A DNA stretch of 64,000 bases from Pogonophryne albipinna (taxonomy: Eukaryota > Chordata > Actinopteri > Perciformes > Artedidraconidae): positions 14,271,495 through 14,335,494 of the forward strand of contig CM053251.1 of NCBI GenBank assembly GCA_028583405.1. Reading direction: 5' to 3'. A program made the position numbers and the translations under genes. Each line of letters opens with the position of its first letter. Within the stretch, counting starts at the first letter, position 1. This document shows, one piece after another, positions 39,730 to 51,400 of the stretch. A model generated the notes under the pieces. The model ran no database searches, was not told the DNA's origin, and saw only the letters and a program-made list of their open reading frames with translations.

Positions 39730-40884
39730 TAACCGATCAGTGGTGAGCCGTCAGGGCCCTCTAGGCCCTCTGTGAGGGCCTAAGATATTCTAAGAAATAA
39801 TATTTGAAAACATAAAAAAAAAAAAATGTATATGTTTTTGTTGTTATATTTTTCATTAGTTTTACCAAAATAACTTGATTTAATTGTATTTAAAATAATA
39901 TTTCCAAAGAAAAAAATGCTTCGAATCTGCCTGTTCAGTTTCTGTTAGAATGTGAAGGGTTAAATGCCGTCTCTGCGAGTTATGTGAAGACGGGAGGGCT
40001 TGTTGGTCCCTCTCTACATTCACAGAGGGCCCAGCTATAGTAACTCAATGAGAGAGTAATGTCAAATGACAGTACAATTGACCAATCATATCTTCCCTCT
40101 AAATGGGCGGGCTTTACTTTCGCGGACTTTATGACAAGTTCGGCCCGCTGTGAGGTCTATGCAAGTGGTGCAGTGACGCGTCCTAAAACCCGGAAGTAAG
40201 CTGCGCTCGGATTCCCTCCACAGAAAGCAATAGGATTTCTCCATAGGATTTTGGAAAATAGCTGGAAATAAGGTCTGTGGAAAACGAACCTGTTAGATAA
40301 ATGCACGTTTTGTTCAGCCGGATAATATCCACATGTCTACCCTACTTTTATTATTTTCGAATCATAAATCTAAACGATAGATTTATGATCGATAGATTTA
40401 TGATCGATAGATTTATGATTAGCATAAGTTCGTTCATGATGGCTCACTTCAGTGATAGTGATGACATCGTTGCGAAATTATTAACCAAGTTATTTTCAAG
40501 ATTGAGTTACAATGATAAACTGGAGTGGCAAAGGATCACTGAATGACCCGCAAGTGCTTCATCCAAAAGGACAGGAGGATGGACTTTGTGTTTCAGTGAT
40601 TTATCATCAAAGGTAGGCCTAAGTCATTTTCAATGCGGGCCGCCGTGCCGACTTCATTCATTTGTAATTGTTACTTGGCTGTGGGTGCCCTGTCATGGTG
40701 TTTATATAAATGGTGTTGTTTTGTGTGGTAGAGGGTCGCTGTCATTGATGCGTTTTGCACCCCGGGCCTCTGTTTTGATATTCGATGAAGTATACGCTGT
40801 GAAGTAATAACTCTTCTTTTTTTTCGAGGGAAGGGGGGTCAGAGGGCCTAGGTATAAAAGTCACGGCTCGCCACTGTAACCGAT
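39730..40884 (+). mobile_element. hAT element (1139 bp) with perfect 8-bp target duplication
   Basis: The element spans 39738-40876. The left end reads CAGTGGTGAGCCGTCAGGG and the right end on the opposite strand CAGTGGCGAGCCGTGACTT; both ends carry an AGGCCCTC block. The 8-bp duplication TAACCGAT is perfect (39730-39737, 40877-40884). Inside, a frame at 40436-40546 reads SDSDDIVAKLLTKLFSRLSYNDKLEWQRI, which resembles the N-terminal part of transposases of one vertebrate hAT group, so this is probably a deletion derivative of an autonomous element. A 15-bp unit CGATAGATTTATGAT is repeated three times at 40374-40419. Confidence 0.92.
40436..40546 (+). pseudogene. Possible N-terminal remnant of a hAT transposase
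   Basis: About 36 residues (MMAHFSDSDDIVAKLLTKLF and onward) resemble, from memory, the short conserved segment that precedes the zinc finger in some vertebrate hAT transposases. A stop follows at 40544. A GGTAGG splice-donor-like sequence lies at 40612, so the original gene may have been spliced. The similarity is weak and should be tested by search. Confidence 0.4.
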
Positions 40885-40984
40885 ATTATACATATTATAC
40901 TCTTATAAGAGTAGATAGAATAAGAAATGGGCAGAATATGACAATGTAATGGTGGAGGTACACACATATTGATAGATGTCTTGG

Positions 40985-41092
40985 AATGCACTGTTGAGGA
41001 ACCTGCAACCCAAGTGCTTAATTCATTGCATAACTACACCGTAGTTGTGTATGATATGTCAATAAACCTTTGAACATCTTGAAATCTTGAAA
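40985..41092 (+). mobile_element. LINE 3' UTR/tail fragment
   Basis: The sequence ends with GATATGTCAATAAACCTTTG followed by ATCTTGAAATCTTGAAA, a short-repeat tail typical of fish CR1/L2-like LINEs in plus orientation. No coding part remains. Confidence 0.65.
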
Positions 41093-41299
41093 GGGATGTG
41101 CAAAATAGCCATTATGTACAGTCTTTAATGAACGATTAGAGAATAACGAGTAATGAATATGCTTTATAGGGACCTCCAGATACATATTTTGTCTTCTCAA
41201 GCACCAACTATCAAATATCTCGCCTGATTGTTGGCACTTGACAATCACCTTCACTGAATTTTACTCAGGTGTAACTAAAGTCTGATTTAAGGTTTGTTT

Positions 41300-41369
41300 A
41301 TATTTCACATCATTAATCCAAATCTGTAAAGTAACTCAAATAAATGTAGTGGAGTAAAAATACCAGGTT
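41300..41369. mobile_element. Fragment of the inverted-repeat element related to the 33-bp array
   Basis: AAAGTAACTCAAATAAATG and GTGGAGTAAAAATACC are typical of the interior of the fish DNA element whose ends read GTGGAAGAAGTACTC. It lies directly before a LINE fragment; boundaries are uncertain. Confidence 0.4.
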
Positions 41370-41610
41370 AACCTTAAAGAAAGCCCTTAGGATTATAAAA
41401 GACCCCCATCACCCCAGCCACAAACTGTTCTGTCTGCTGCCATCTGGCAGGCGGTACCGCAGCATCCGGACTAAAACCACCAGACTCAGGGAAAGTTTCA
41501 CCCCACAGGCCAGAAGACTATAAAACACCTGAACTTTTAAAACAACATCCACAACATTAATCTGGCTGCTACTTAGAAATTATTTATCTAATATATCATA
41601 TATTCCAATC
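41370..41610 (+). mobile_element. LINE 3' fragment (L2/Rex1-like), plus strand
   Basis: The plus strand encodes the last ~50 residues of a LINE ORF (KKALRIIKDPHHPSHKLFCL, then LPSGRRYRSIRTKTTRLRES) and a stop near 41523, followed by 3' UTR. The same C-terminal motif is found on the minus strand near 2540-2640, so this belongs to the family of the hAT-split LINE. Confidence 0.8.
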
Positions 41611-42261
41611 ACTTGTATATAGACACCAATGTGTTTTCCATCCCCTAAACCTCCAGGGATGTATACAGTTTAATACTGGCAACTTGTAATTATGGGAAAT
41701 ACGAAAACGTCTTTTAAAACTACAATTCCCATTAGAGACGCGCCATAGAACATGTTCTCTCCCACTGGCATAATGAATGCTACGAGTTCCATTGTGGAGC
41801 CAAATGTCAGGCCCCAAGGCCGGCAGACAGTCCATGAAGCGTAATGACCAGCTGAACCTACTCCTCGTGACCCGGAGAATAGCCGAGAGGGGGCGAGAGG
41901 ACAGAAAAGTCACTACATGTGAAAAAGAAAAAGAAGGAATTAAGAAAAGAGTGGAGGAAGTGGAATGCTGATGAAGAAACAGAAATATGGACGAAGAAGA
42001 AAGCAGGTGGTTGAGGCTTAATGCATTGTGACATTTCTCCAAATGTACCAAGGCTGTTGACTCAGCTGTGCACAGTACACAGTTGCAGGAGTAATCAGCA
42101 AACTCAATAACAACCTGGGGTGTATTGATTATGGGAAAACTTCAGCTGCCACACCACATGATCCCATCATCATTAAGGAACATTTAATTACCTCGTGGCT
42201 GTGATGCCACCAGACATGTCCAAATGTTTCACGCTTTTAATGTTCTGCCAGAGCAAAACGA
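41611..42261. other. Unassigned stretch before the gap
   Basis: No gene is recognised. The 151-codon minus-strand frame at 41596-42051 is Ser/Phe-rich from simple AG-rich sequence on the other strand and overlaps LINE 3' UTR, so it is not convincing. Confidence 0.4.
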
Positions 42262-43261
42262 NNNNNNNNNNNNNNNNNNNNNNNNNNNNNNNNNNNNNNN
42301 NNNNNNNNNNNNNNNNNNNNNNNNNNNNNNNNNNNNNNNNNNNNNNNNNNNNNNNNNNNNNNNNNNNNNNNNNNNNNNNNNNNNNNNNNNNNNNNNNNNN
42401 NNNNNNNNNNNNNNNNNNNNNNNNNNNNNNNNNNNNNNNNNNNNNNNNNNNNNNNNNNNNNNNNNNNNNNNNNNNNNNNNNNNNNNNNNNNNNNNNNNNN
42501 NNNNNNNNNNNNNNNNNNNNNNNNNNNNNNNNNNNNNNNNNNNNNNNNNNNNNNNNNNNNNNNNNNNNNNNNNNNNNNNNNNNNNNNNNNNNNNNNNNNN
42601 NNNNNNNNNNNNNNNNNNNNNNNNNNNNNNNNNNNNNNNNNNNNNNNNNNNNNNNNNNNNNNNNNNNNNNNNNNNNNNNNNNNNNNNNNNNNNNNNNNNN
42701 NNNNNNNNNNNNNNNNNNNNNNNNNNNNNNNNNNNNNNNNNNNNNNNNNNNNNNNNNNNNNNNNNNNNNNNNNNNNNNNNNNNNNNNNNNNNNNNNNNNN
42801 NNNNNNNNNNNNNNNNNNNNNNNNNNNNNNNNNNNNNNNNNNNNNNNNNNNNNNNNNNNNNNNNNNNNNNNNNNNNNNNNNNNNNNNNNNNNNNNNNNNN
42901 NNNNNNNNNNNNNNNNNNNNNNNNNNNNNNNNNNNNNNNNNNNNNNNNNNNNNNNNNNNNNNNNNNNNNNNNNNNNNNNNNNNNNNNNNNNNNNNNNNNN
43001 NNNNNNNNNNNNNNNNNNNNNNNNNNNNNNNNNNNNNNNNNNNNNNNNNNNNNNNNNNNNNNNNNNNNNNNNNNNNNNNNNNNNNNNNNNNNNNNNNNNN
43101 NNNNNNNNNNNNNNNNNNNNNNNNNNNNNNNNNNNNNNNNNNNNNNNNNNNNNNNNNNNNNNNNNNNNNNNNNNNNNNNNNNNNNNNNNNNNNNNNNNNN
43201 NNNNNNNNNNNNNNNNNNNNNNNNNNNNNNNNNNNNNNNNNNNNNNNNNNNNNNNNNNNNN
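42262..43261. other. Assembly gap of exactly 1000 N
   Basis: The run of N has a round length of 1000, which suggests a placeholder rather than a measured size. Nothing can be said about its content; the flanks do not look like two ends of one recognisable element. Confidence 0.99.
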
Positions 43262-46010
43262 ATAACTTTGAAAGAGGTTCACACAGCAAACAGGTTACCT
43301 AGGTTGCAGTTAGTTGGCCAACTCATCGTACTAGCGTGTAACTAACGCCTACTCCAAAACACCAATCACTCATGCTTCAGCCTTTTGTTGTCCCACAGTT
43401 AATGTTAGTCTGAGGATGATGGCAAACTTAACGGGTAACCTCAACTACGCTGTCCGTAAGACAAATTACTATCTACAGGGCAATGATGAGCATTTGTGCC
43501 CAACACACACAAAGGCTCGGTCTATCCATTGAAACGGAACTGTTCTGTGGAACTACAATGCTACACAAAAAGTGAAAATGATATACAATGACGTAAGCTT
43601 CGGTTGCTGCTTCTTGGTATACATTAGCAGTAGAAGTGTGTGAATGCTGACTGCATACAGTGTGTTAAACAGTGAAGCTATAACGTTACCCCTCTGTTTC
43701 TGTTTATATAGAACCTTTCTATTGAATGATCCGTTCCGTGGAATAGTCTGAGTCATGAAAGCCAAGGCGGCGACAAACCCCCAACATCAGACTGGAGGTG
43801 GATAATGTTGGCTCAGCTTTACTTCACAAGGTGAATGCTAAACAAATCTAGCGTGCATTAAAACAATTTAAACATCACACTGTAGCTTACCTTCCAGCCC
43901 TATGAATAGCGAAGTATCCTCTTCATATCCAAAATACCGGGGGATGAAACGTCGCACTTTTATCACCCAGCTAGCTAGCAAGCTAATGGAGCTAGCTAGC
44001 CTCTCTCCAATGAAGCAACACCGCAGTTCTCAAAAATGCATCACGCATATCATTATATTCCAACGTTGCAATGTTATTCCCAACTTTGCCCATTTGATGG
44101 AAAGGCAGATGATGTAAATCCAACAGAAAACCGCTTCACTTGCACACACATTTGTGGGGATCACTTTCCTTTCTCCAATGACAGCTGTCGTCGCACGAGT
44201 TCGGGTTATATAGCTAGTTGGTGTTAGCCACCCAAGTCTACGGCAAAAACAATTGTACCATTAACGTATACACAAGCCAAAATCCAAGCAGCTGCAAAAG
44301 TCAGCACCCTGTAAATCAAACTTTAAATGTGAATCATCAGCGAATATACAGCGACGCGCAGAGCAAATGTTGGGTGCCGACCGCTTGGTTGGCAACTGGT
44401 TCTATTTTCTTCAGCATCGACAAGCTGCGGGACCAAGCGGCCAGATAGGAGACTCTCGCAGCCAGCTTGCCACGCAGTAACAACCGCCTCCAAAGACATG
44501 TAAAAACAAACACTAGCTTCCCAAAAACAACATTTCGCTTTCAACAGTGGCCGAACTGCGAAATTCCTATCAAATATCACTAAATTAACTTGAGGATGAC
44601 GCTTCGGCGTACTCTATAACGGTGGCCATATCTAATGATAAGTGGCACCGAAGCACAGCCCCTCTAGGCTCCTCGAAAACTAGACCCACCTCCCCCTACC
44701 ATAACTACGGCAGACACGTCTTTCAAAATTGGACTGGCCTTTCGAGAAAGGGATGTTTCGTAAGTGTGTAAAATGCTTAATATCATCGATAACAATATAC
44801 GATATAACTACTACGCAAACCGTTTCGCAATTTCTTCAAAATACTCTCTGACCCTGCGGATGGATATGGGCATTTAGTAAATAAAATAATGGCTAGGGAG
44901 GGCTGAAAAAGATGGATTCTGGATTAAAGCCGGATTGGAGGGATTTTCCGTTGGTGCTCCAGCTCATGCAAATCTTCGCCAGCAGCAGCAGCAGCAGCTG
45001 TAGTGACTCAAGCGGTCATTAGCCTTCTCCAGCACAGAGCTGAAACACACACAGATGGATTAATTTAAATACGAGAGTATGGTGGTGCAGGCTTCGTCCA
45101 GAAAGCGTGGATTTAGGTAGACCACGATCATAACGTGTCTCCACGACAACTTCCCCCTTCCTGCTTTCTTTCTCTACTGTGTTCTCGCAATGATGCATGG
45201 ATTGCTTTGGGTGTTTAGTGGAGGTAGCCTGCAAATAGACAGACTAGCAGACATACTGTACACGCAAGGGTTAAATTTCGTAAAAGCCCCCAGGGGTCGG
45301 CTTCCAGCAGATACACATAACAAGTCACAGAGCCAGTGGGTGTGACGTATTTACGTGTTTGTTGCTTTTGGGGGGTTTCTATCAGATACAACTTACTGAG
45401 TTTCTTCGAGTGGTGCCCTCAGAAAATTAACTGGAAATAAACACAGCCCTATTCCTTTAAATGGTAAACCATTGCATCTCTTTCCCTAGACTACGAGCTC
45501 CCCCTGCTGGCTAATACAGCACAAGACACACAATGTCTTATTGTTTTTTAATTAATATTTAATACATAGTAGACAATTCAAGCAAAACAAACAGCAGTTT
45601 ACAGACGAGTGTCATATGAAAGGGAACATCTAAATAAATCAATAGCATAAACATATATTGAATTGATATACTTGCAGTTGTTCGGGCAACCCACCATAAA
45701 GCACCAATAAGCAACTTAAACAACAGACTGTATGTATCAAGACTTAAACAAACTATATAGTGGGAGATGTGTATGTATTTTACACTAAGCATGATTGACC
45801 TTTGGATGATGGGTTGGAAATGGTATATTTTAATTTCAGCTACTTTGCTTTAACAAATCATGATTGAAGTGACTGGAGTTTGTGTTGGATCATCCCTTAT
45901 CAAATAATTGGTCATCAGCATTGTCTAATTAGTCAGACTTCACAGGTGTATCAAAGTCACCCCTTGCAGCAACATGAGTAAATAAGTGTACTAATGTGTT
46001 GCATTAAGGG
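43262..46010. other. Non-repetitive stretch with CpG-containing part, no recognised exon
   Basis: No coding exon could be identified. From about 43900 to 45050 the sequence is less AT-rich, contains more CG dinucleotides, GCTAGC-rich short repeats near 43970-44000, an octamer ATGCAAAT at about 44967 and a CAG microsatellite. This is compatible with a promoter or 5' untranslated region of a host gene, but no splice-supported open frame confirms it. Confidence 0.35.
44980..44999 (+). repeat. (CAG)n microsatellite
   Basis: About six CAG units followed by CTG. It lies in the moderately GC-rich part at 43.9-45.1 kb. Confidence 0.85.
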
Positions 46011-46081
46011 CTTCTGCTTCGACCCGACTGTGGATAAGCAGTAGATTCTACTGCTTATCCACAGTCGGGTCGAAGCAGAAG
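46011..46081. repeat. Perfect 35-bp inverted repeat with 1-nt spacer
   Basis: The left arm 46011-46045 (CTTCTGCTTCGACCCGACTG...) is the exact reverse complement of the right arm 46047-46081, separated by one T. The right side is followed by AGTAGAAGATGGATGGATG, a common fish retroposon tail, so the palindrome is probably two copies of such a tail joined head to head. Confidence 0.95.
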
Positions 46082-46464
46082 AGAGAGTAGAAGATGGATG
46101 GATGATGTGTTGCATTTTGCATTACCAAGCCTTGTTTCATCAATGTTCAGCTGTGTAGGCTGGTGTCGGAGAAGCGTGAGTTGGTCAAGAGGTGTCACTT
46201 TCTAAATGTTGACCACTGGTGTATGTTAACTGAGCATCCACCATTGACCTAATTACTTTGAAAAACATGAAGTAGCTTTATAGCAGCTTAAAAACTGTTT
46301 AAAAAACGATTACATTTATTTATTTAAATTTGATTTAATTTAACATATTTGTATATATATATGTTAAACATCCTCATATTTTTGATATATATTTTGAGTT
46401 GTCATGGTAGGACAGGTGTTACTAATAACGTTAGCAATGGCTGTAATCTATGTCCCAATAAGAC

Positions 46465-46535
46465 ATACATTACATTACATTGCATTTAGCTGACGCTTTT
46501 ATCCAAAGCGACTTACAATAAGTGCGTTCGACCAA
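46465..46535 (-). mobile_element. Retroposon tail fragment
   Basis: ACATTACATTACATT followed by TTTAGCTGACGCTTTTATCC and AAAGCGACTTACAA is a very common dispersed fish repeat end, here probably read from its 3' end. The rest of the element is not recognised. Confidence 0.6.
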
Positions 46536-46655
46536 CAAAATAATGACACTAATGACAGTGTGACAGATAAATGGAATCCAGCTATATTATTACACGTCAA
46601 AAAGTCTTAATGAAAAGGCCCATTAAACCAACTGACCTTTGACCTATTTACATTA

Positions 46656-48424
46656 TTAAAGGTCCCATGTCATGCTTTTCCGGTCATTACCCGTCCCCTT
46701 GTGTGTTATGAAGGTTTTTATGCATGTAAATGGTGTGCAGAGTCAAAACCCTCAAAGTACACCATGTTGCGAGTAAAACTCTAAAACAGAAAATACCTCC
46801 CCAAAACGCCTCGTTGGAGATACGTCACTGTCCATTTGATTCTTCCGGGTACATCATGATGTCATGTCGTCCCCGGAACGAAATGGACCAATCCGTGGAG
46901 CCGTTACGTTACGTCCGCGGAGCCGTTACGTTAAGCCCCCGCTGATTGGTCCAAATTGACCAATCCACGGACTTCCTCACACACTCAGTGCAGGCAGCTC
47001 TGCTGATTTCTCCTCCCTGGCTGCAGGCTGATAACAGACAGTTGGGATCGCGGCAAAATTCTCTCTGCAGACCCATTCTCACAGCGTTTATCAACCTTTT
47101 TCTTACTCAATATCAAGCCACACTTATTGTTTTTACTTCGGCTGTGACTTTGTGTGTGTTCAGGTTGAGTTTGGCTGTGTTTCGCTGTGTATCGCTAAAC
47201 AAGGAAATCACACCTCCACGGAGCTCAGCGCGATTCACAACGTCCCGACCAATCGGAGCACACTGGGCTCACAGGGAGGGGGGGGGCAAGAGCTGCAACG
47301 AGCCGTTTAGTGGAGAGAGTAGGCTTGTTTGAGACAAGCGAGACCTGCGCAGACCTGCGCAATTTCGATCAACGTCTTGCTAGTGCGTTGCATGATGGTT
47401 AGTCATTTTGTCCGACTTGCTCTGAAGGCTCGCCTACATGAGACGTTGAAATCTCGCGGGACAAAGACGCCCGCAGCCTTGAGAGCGAGGCGCGGCGAGG
47501 CGGCGCAGTACCTCTCCACGGGCTGCGGAAGCGAAATGCTTGATGGGAAACTCGCTGGTTTCTCGAGCTGAGCGCTCATTGGTGGTTTTTACCCCGTGCT
47601 GCTGGTGAAACTCTCCAATTGGCTCGGCAAAAGTTTTGTTTTGTGTCAGTTTTACGTCGCCACATCCATTCCCATTTTTCATCATTGTTCCACAAAGTTC
47701 ATCATGAAATGAATATCTATATATTTTATACTATACTTGCACTGCTTACCGTTTTCATACTTTATATATCGTAGCATATTCATACACACTGTTCATACTG
47801 CTCACAGGCTGATATCTAGTGTATTCATACCCCTCACTGTTTATTCATCATTCAATTCATTCTATATTTTATTCTGTCTATTGTGTACATTACTTTTCAC
47901 TTCACTGCTTGTTGCACCTGGTTAGAAGCTAAACTGCATTTCGTTGTTTCAGTACCTGTAATATGTGCAATAACAATAAAGTTGAATCTAATCTTGAGCA
48001 GGAACAAATGTATTTACTTAGTACATATCTGACATTAACGATTAAACACGTGTGCATTCTTTATAAATGCAAACCGAGTCAAGCCGACTCCGGAGGTGGC
48101 AGTATGCACCTTCAAGCTGTTTGCAATCCGCCAAAAAACAGAGAGAAGAAGAAAAAGAAGAAGAAGAAGACGAAGCCGACTCCGAGCTGTCCGACTTCAG
48201 GCGAGCTTTTTGAGACCTCCCCCGGCTGCGATCGGCTATTCTCGTCTACTTTCGAGGCGAGCCGCAACGCGTTTCAAACAAGCCTAGTGAATACACATAC
48301 TTTACAGAGATGCTGTATGCGAAACCAATGTGAGTTTGGAAAATTGCACAGTATAATTCTATTCTAGTAGACCTCAACAATGGAATTATGATCAGTGGAA
48401 ATGGCCATGACATGGGACCTTTAA
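46656..48424. mobile_element. TTAA-flanked inverted-repeat DNA element with nested LINE tail
   Basis: The element spans 46660-48420. The left end (AGGTCCCATGTCATG, from 46660) is repeated exactly in inverted orientation at the right end (to 48420), and both are flanked by TTAA (46656-46659, 48421-48424). TTAA duplications are typical of piggyBac and Kolobok elements; the superfamily is not decided. No transposase is recognised. The interior is GC-richer, with open frames up to 128 codons lacking motifs, and hosts a LINE 3' end at 47690-48000 and an AAG microsatellite at about 48141-48173. Confidence 0.8.
47690..48000 (+). mobile_element. LINE 3' UTR fragment inside the TTAA element
   Basis: The end TGCATTTCGTTGTTTCAGTA, then GTGCAATAACAATAAAGTTG and AATCTAATCTT, is the characteristic 3' tail of L2/Rex1-like LINEs in fish, in plus orientation. 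No coding region remains. Confidence 0.75.
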
Positions 48425-51400
48425 GAATTTTAAGAATAAGACATGAAAAAATCAAAAAAGTACATGTTTGTTTCCCTTTAGTATTTGCTGCTGTAGATTT
48501 AGAAAGTGTTTGCTTACATACATTGAAATAATAAATTATCTCTTTTACCTCTGCATCCCAATTTTAAACTACAAAATAAAACTACAAAGCATCTCATTGA
48601 AATCATAAACACATTGATTTGATATGAAGACTGACTGAGGTTTCTTCTAAAAATATTATTCAAAGTGTTCATTTGTTTTGGGTTGAGAAGCTCAACTCTG
48701 CTTTTCCACAAACAGAGGGCAGCATGGCTCTATTTTGTACAACACTGGGAATATAGTACTCAGATGAAATGGTCATATGTAATTGACAGAAATGCAATTT
48801 ATTTTGCTAGTAATCTTCTTGCTGTGATAAACAGTACAGTCAATGATTAAAGTATTCTTTATTGTGTGAGACCACTCAATTAGACATGATATGAGTAAGG
48901 TTGAAAAGTTGTAATTGCATTTGAAATGTAACCAAACTGACACAATGTGCTACTACAGTCACAACAAATCTAAATAAATTATTGTCCACACTGTTTTTTA
49001 TTTGTTGAATTATATTCATCCATCTATTTTTTATTTAACCCCATTCACACACATTTTTGCACATGTCTCTCCAGTTTGTGTGCACATCTTAATCTCTATG
49101 ATGTAAACCTATATGGTAGGTTTACATCATTGTAAGCAGACAGTTAAATGTGTTTTAATACAATAAGTAATTTCAGCTAAATAAAACATAATTACACGCT
49201 GAGTGGTTATACGCTAAAGGAGCTGTTTTTCTGGTTGTTAAGCATAATTGATGCCCTTTGGCTGTCAGCATTATGGGCTAATTTTCAAGAAAATTCTGAG
49301 ACGCTGTTACTGGGATATAAAAAAGGCTTTTTGAAGGCTGATGACCTACACTTTGCTAGCCATGCGGTGTTAAGATTGGGAATGCAGTTGATCTGCTCCG
49401 TTATTTCTACAAAATAATTGCCTTCTGTTTATGTTCCTCGTTTTCCTTATGGTTATTTGAATTCATGCCATACATGCAATTAACTGGTCATTATATGCAG
49501 ACTTTGACATTTGTACGTGGCGCATTCATAATGAAAGACAATCAACACATATAAAAGATGTACGATGCTGTTACTGAGAGGAAATGTAAACCACATGGAA
49601 AGACTCAACCTTTTCTGAAGAAACAGCCAATTATTATTTTACTCCTGCAACTAGAAGAAAGGTGCTAATAGAATAGAGTTGCAGGTTGACATCCACCTTA
49701 CCCGCCTTCCCCTGTATATTTCTTATAGGAGGCTTTTAGTGTCAAACCACTGATGTTGCTCAGGCAAAAGGCAGCTGCACCCACAGTTGTAGAACAACAG
49801 GCGAGACAGCTGCCAGGTGAGCAGATGGATCATATTAATATAACAGGGGAGAGAAGAAACATGAAACCAGATGCAGGCTGGGCTCTTTGTCTGCAGATAA
49901 CAGGTATTGTAAAATTCAGCTGGCAAGAATACTTTGCACAATCAGATAATTAATTTCCATAGTAACATGCAGAGCACATTTCAAAACCTTAGTTGTGTAT
50001 GTTGTAAGAATTATGCTCAGTGTGAGTCCTGTAAACCACAGAGAGTATACAAACTTCAAAAGGCTTCAGGCAAGGGAATCTGTTTTAATCTTTAATATCA
50101 TAGAGATAAGATGTTTAAATATTTCAGTGTAAAATTTGCATCATAATTTCCTCTGACAATTTAGAGTTTAAACTGACTTTGGACTGACTTTTACCTTTTC
50201 AACACTGTCTAATTAAAGAACAAAATATGAAATTTGAAGAAGAAAAACTTCAAGACAGACTTTGCTTTATTAAGGTAGATCCAGACGAAACTGGAAAAGT
50301 GGGTATTAGAAAGAAAAAGAAAGCATGAGTCTCTTCTTCCTTCCACAAAGTCTTTGTTCCTGCAAGCTTTGAATGAAGTAGAAAGGAGTTGCAATTAAAG
50401 ATTTTAGGTAATTATAAATGTACTAAGTGCTTAGATGTTATGAACAGATATCATTCAACTCTACAGATATTGGTTGTAAGAGAGTCTAGATCAATCAAAT
50501 AATTATCAGCTGATCATGAAGAGACTCTCGATATACTGAGGTTCAAGACTCGACTCTGTTTCAATGTTTAAATCCTAAAAAAGCGAGCCTGTTTTTTGTG
50601 AAAGATACAAACACTATACTTCATTGCTTTCTATCAGTCTCCACATGTTGTGCCTGTTCTGTGACTTTCATTCATAAGGTTGGTTTAATCTCTTCGAGTC
50701 CTTTTGAATTTAGAGAGAAATTGATAGTACCACAGAATTATTTTTGAACTAATACATTTTAGTAAAATTAATCACTTCTCCGCAAGAAAAATAATAATTT
50801 GAGGCTGAGGGGATTTGCTACTCTACAGACTTTTGCACAAGCTTTCATGTATAAAGGCTTCTGAGTGCAGTCCCTACTTGATGAACAATTATATTGCCCA
50901 TGGCTTGAGGAGCTAATTAGAATCTATTTATAATTGTAGGGAAATATATCCAAAGAGTTAAGAGAGTGAGTAGGATAGAGAAAGAGACGTGGGGAAAAAG
51001 GGGGTTGGGTGTCATAAAATCAGTCTGCCTGCTGTGATATCTGAAACCAAGATGTCTTTGCACAGACAGCACAGTGTCCTTCATTTCAGCAGCAGTTTAC
51101 TGGACATTCTTGAGAACCACAAGGGCATAAGCGGAGTGATGAAGAGGAACTGCTTGATCTTAAAGTTTCAAAAACTTTTCATACCAGCTTTTATCAGTCA
51201 AGTCGTATGTAAAGCTCTCAGGGGCCAGTAAAGAGAGACCCTTCTCACAAGGACAAGAAGAAGAAAATATCTTTGGTCTGTGATCAAACAATCACAAAAC
51301 AAACAGATATTATTGCATATTGAGCAGGAAATGTTGTTCGGTTCTGTACGTCTCTCTGTCAATGACCTTCATTTGCACTGAGCATTTGCATCATCAAAGA

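Noticed and set aside
41596..42051. 151-codon minus-strand ORF
   Set aside because: Ser/Phe-rich translation of purine-rich simple sequence and overlap with LINE 3' UTR.
42188..43345. Long ORFs of 350-373 codons across the N run
   Set aside because: They consist of undetermined residues in the 1000-N assembly gap.
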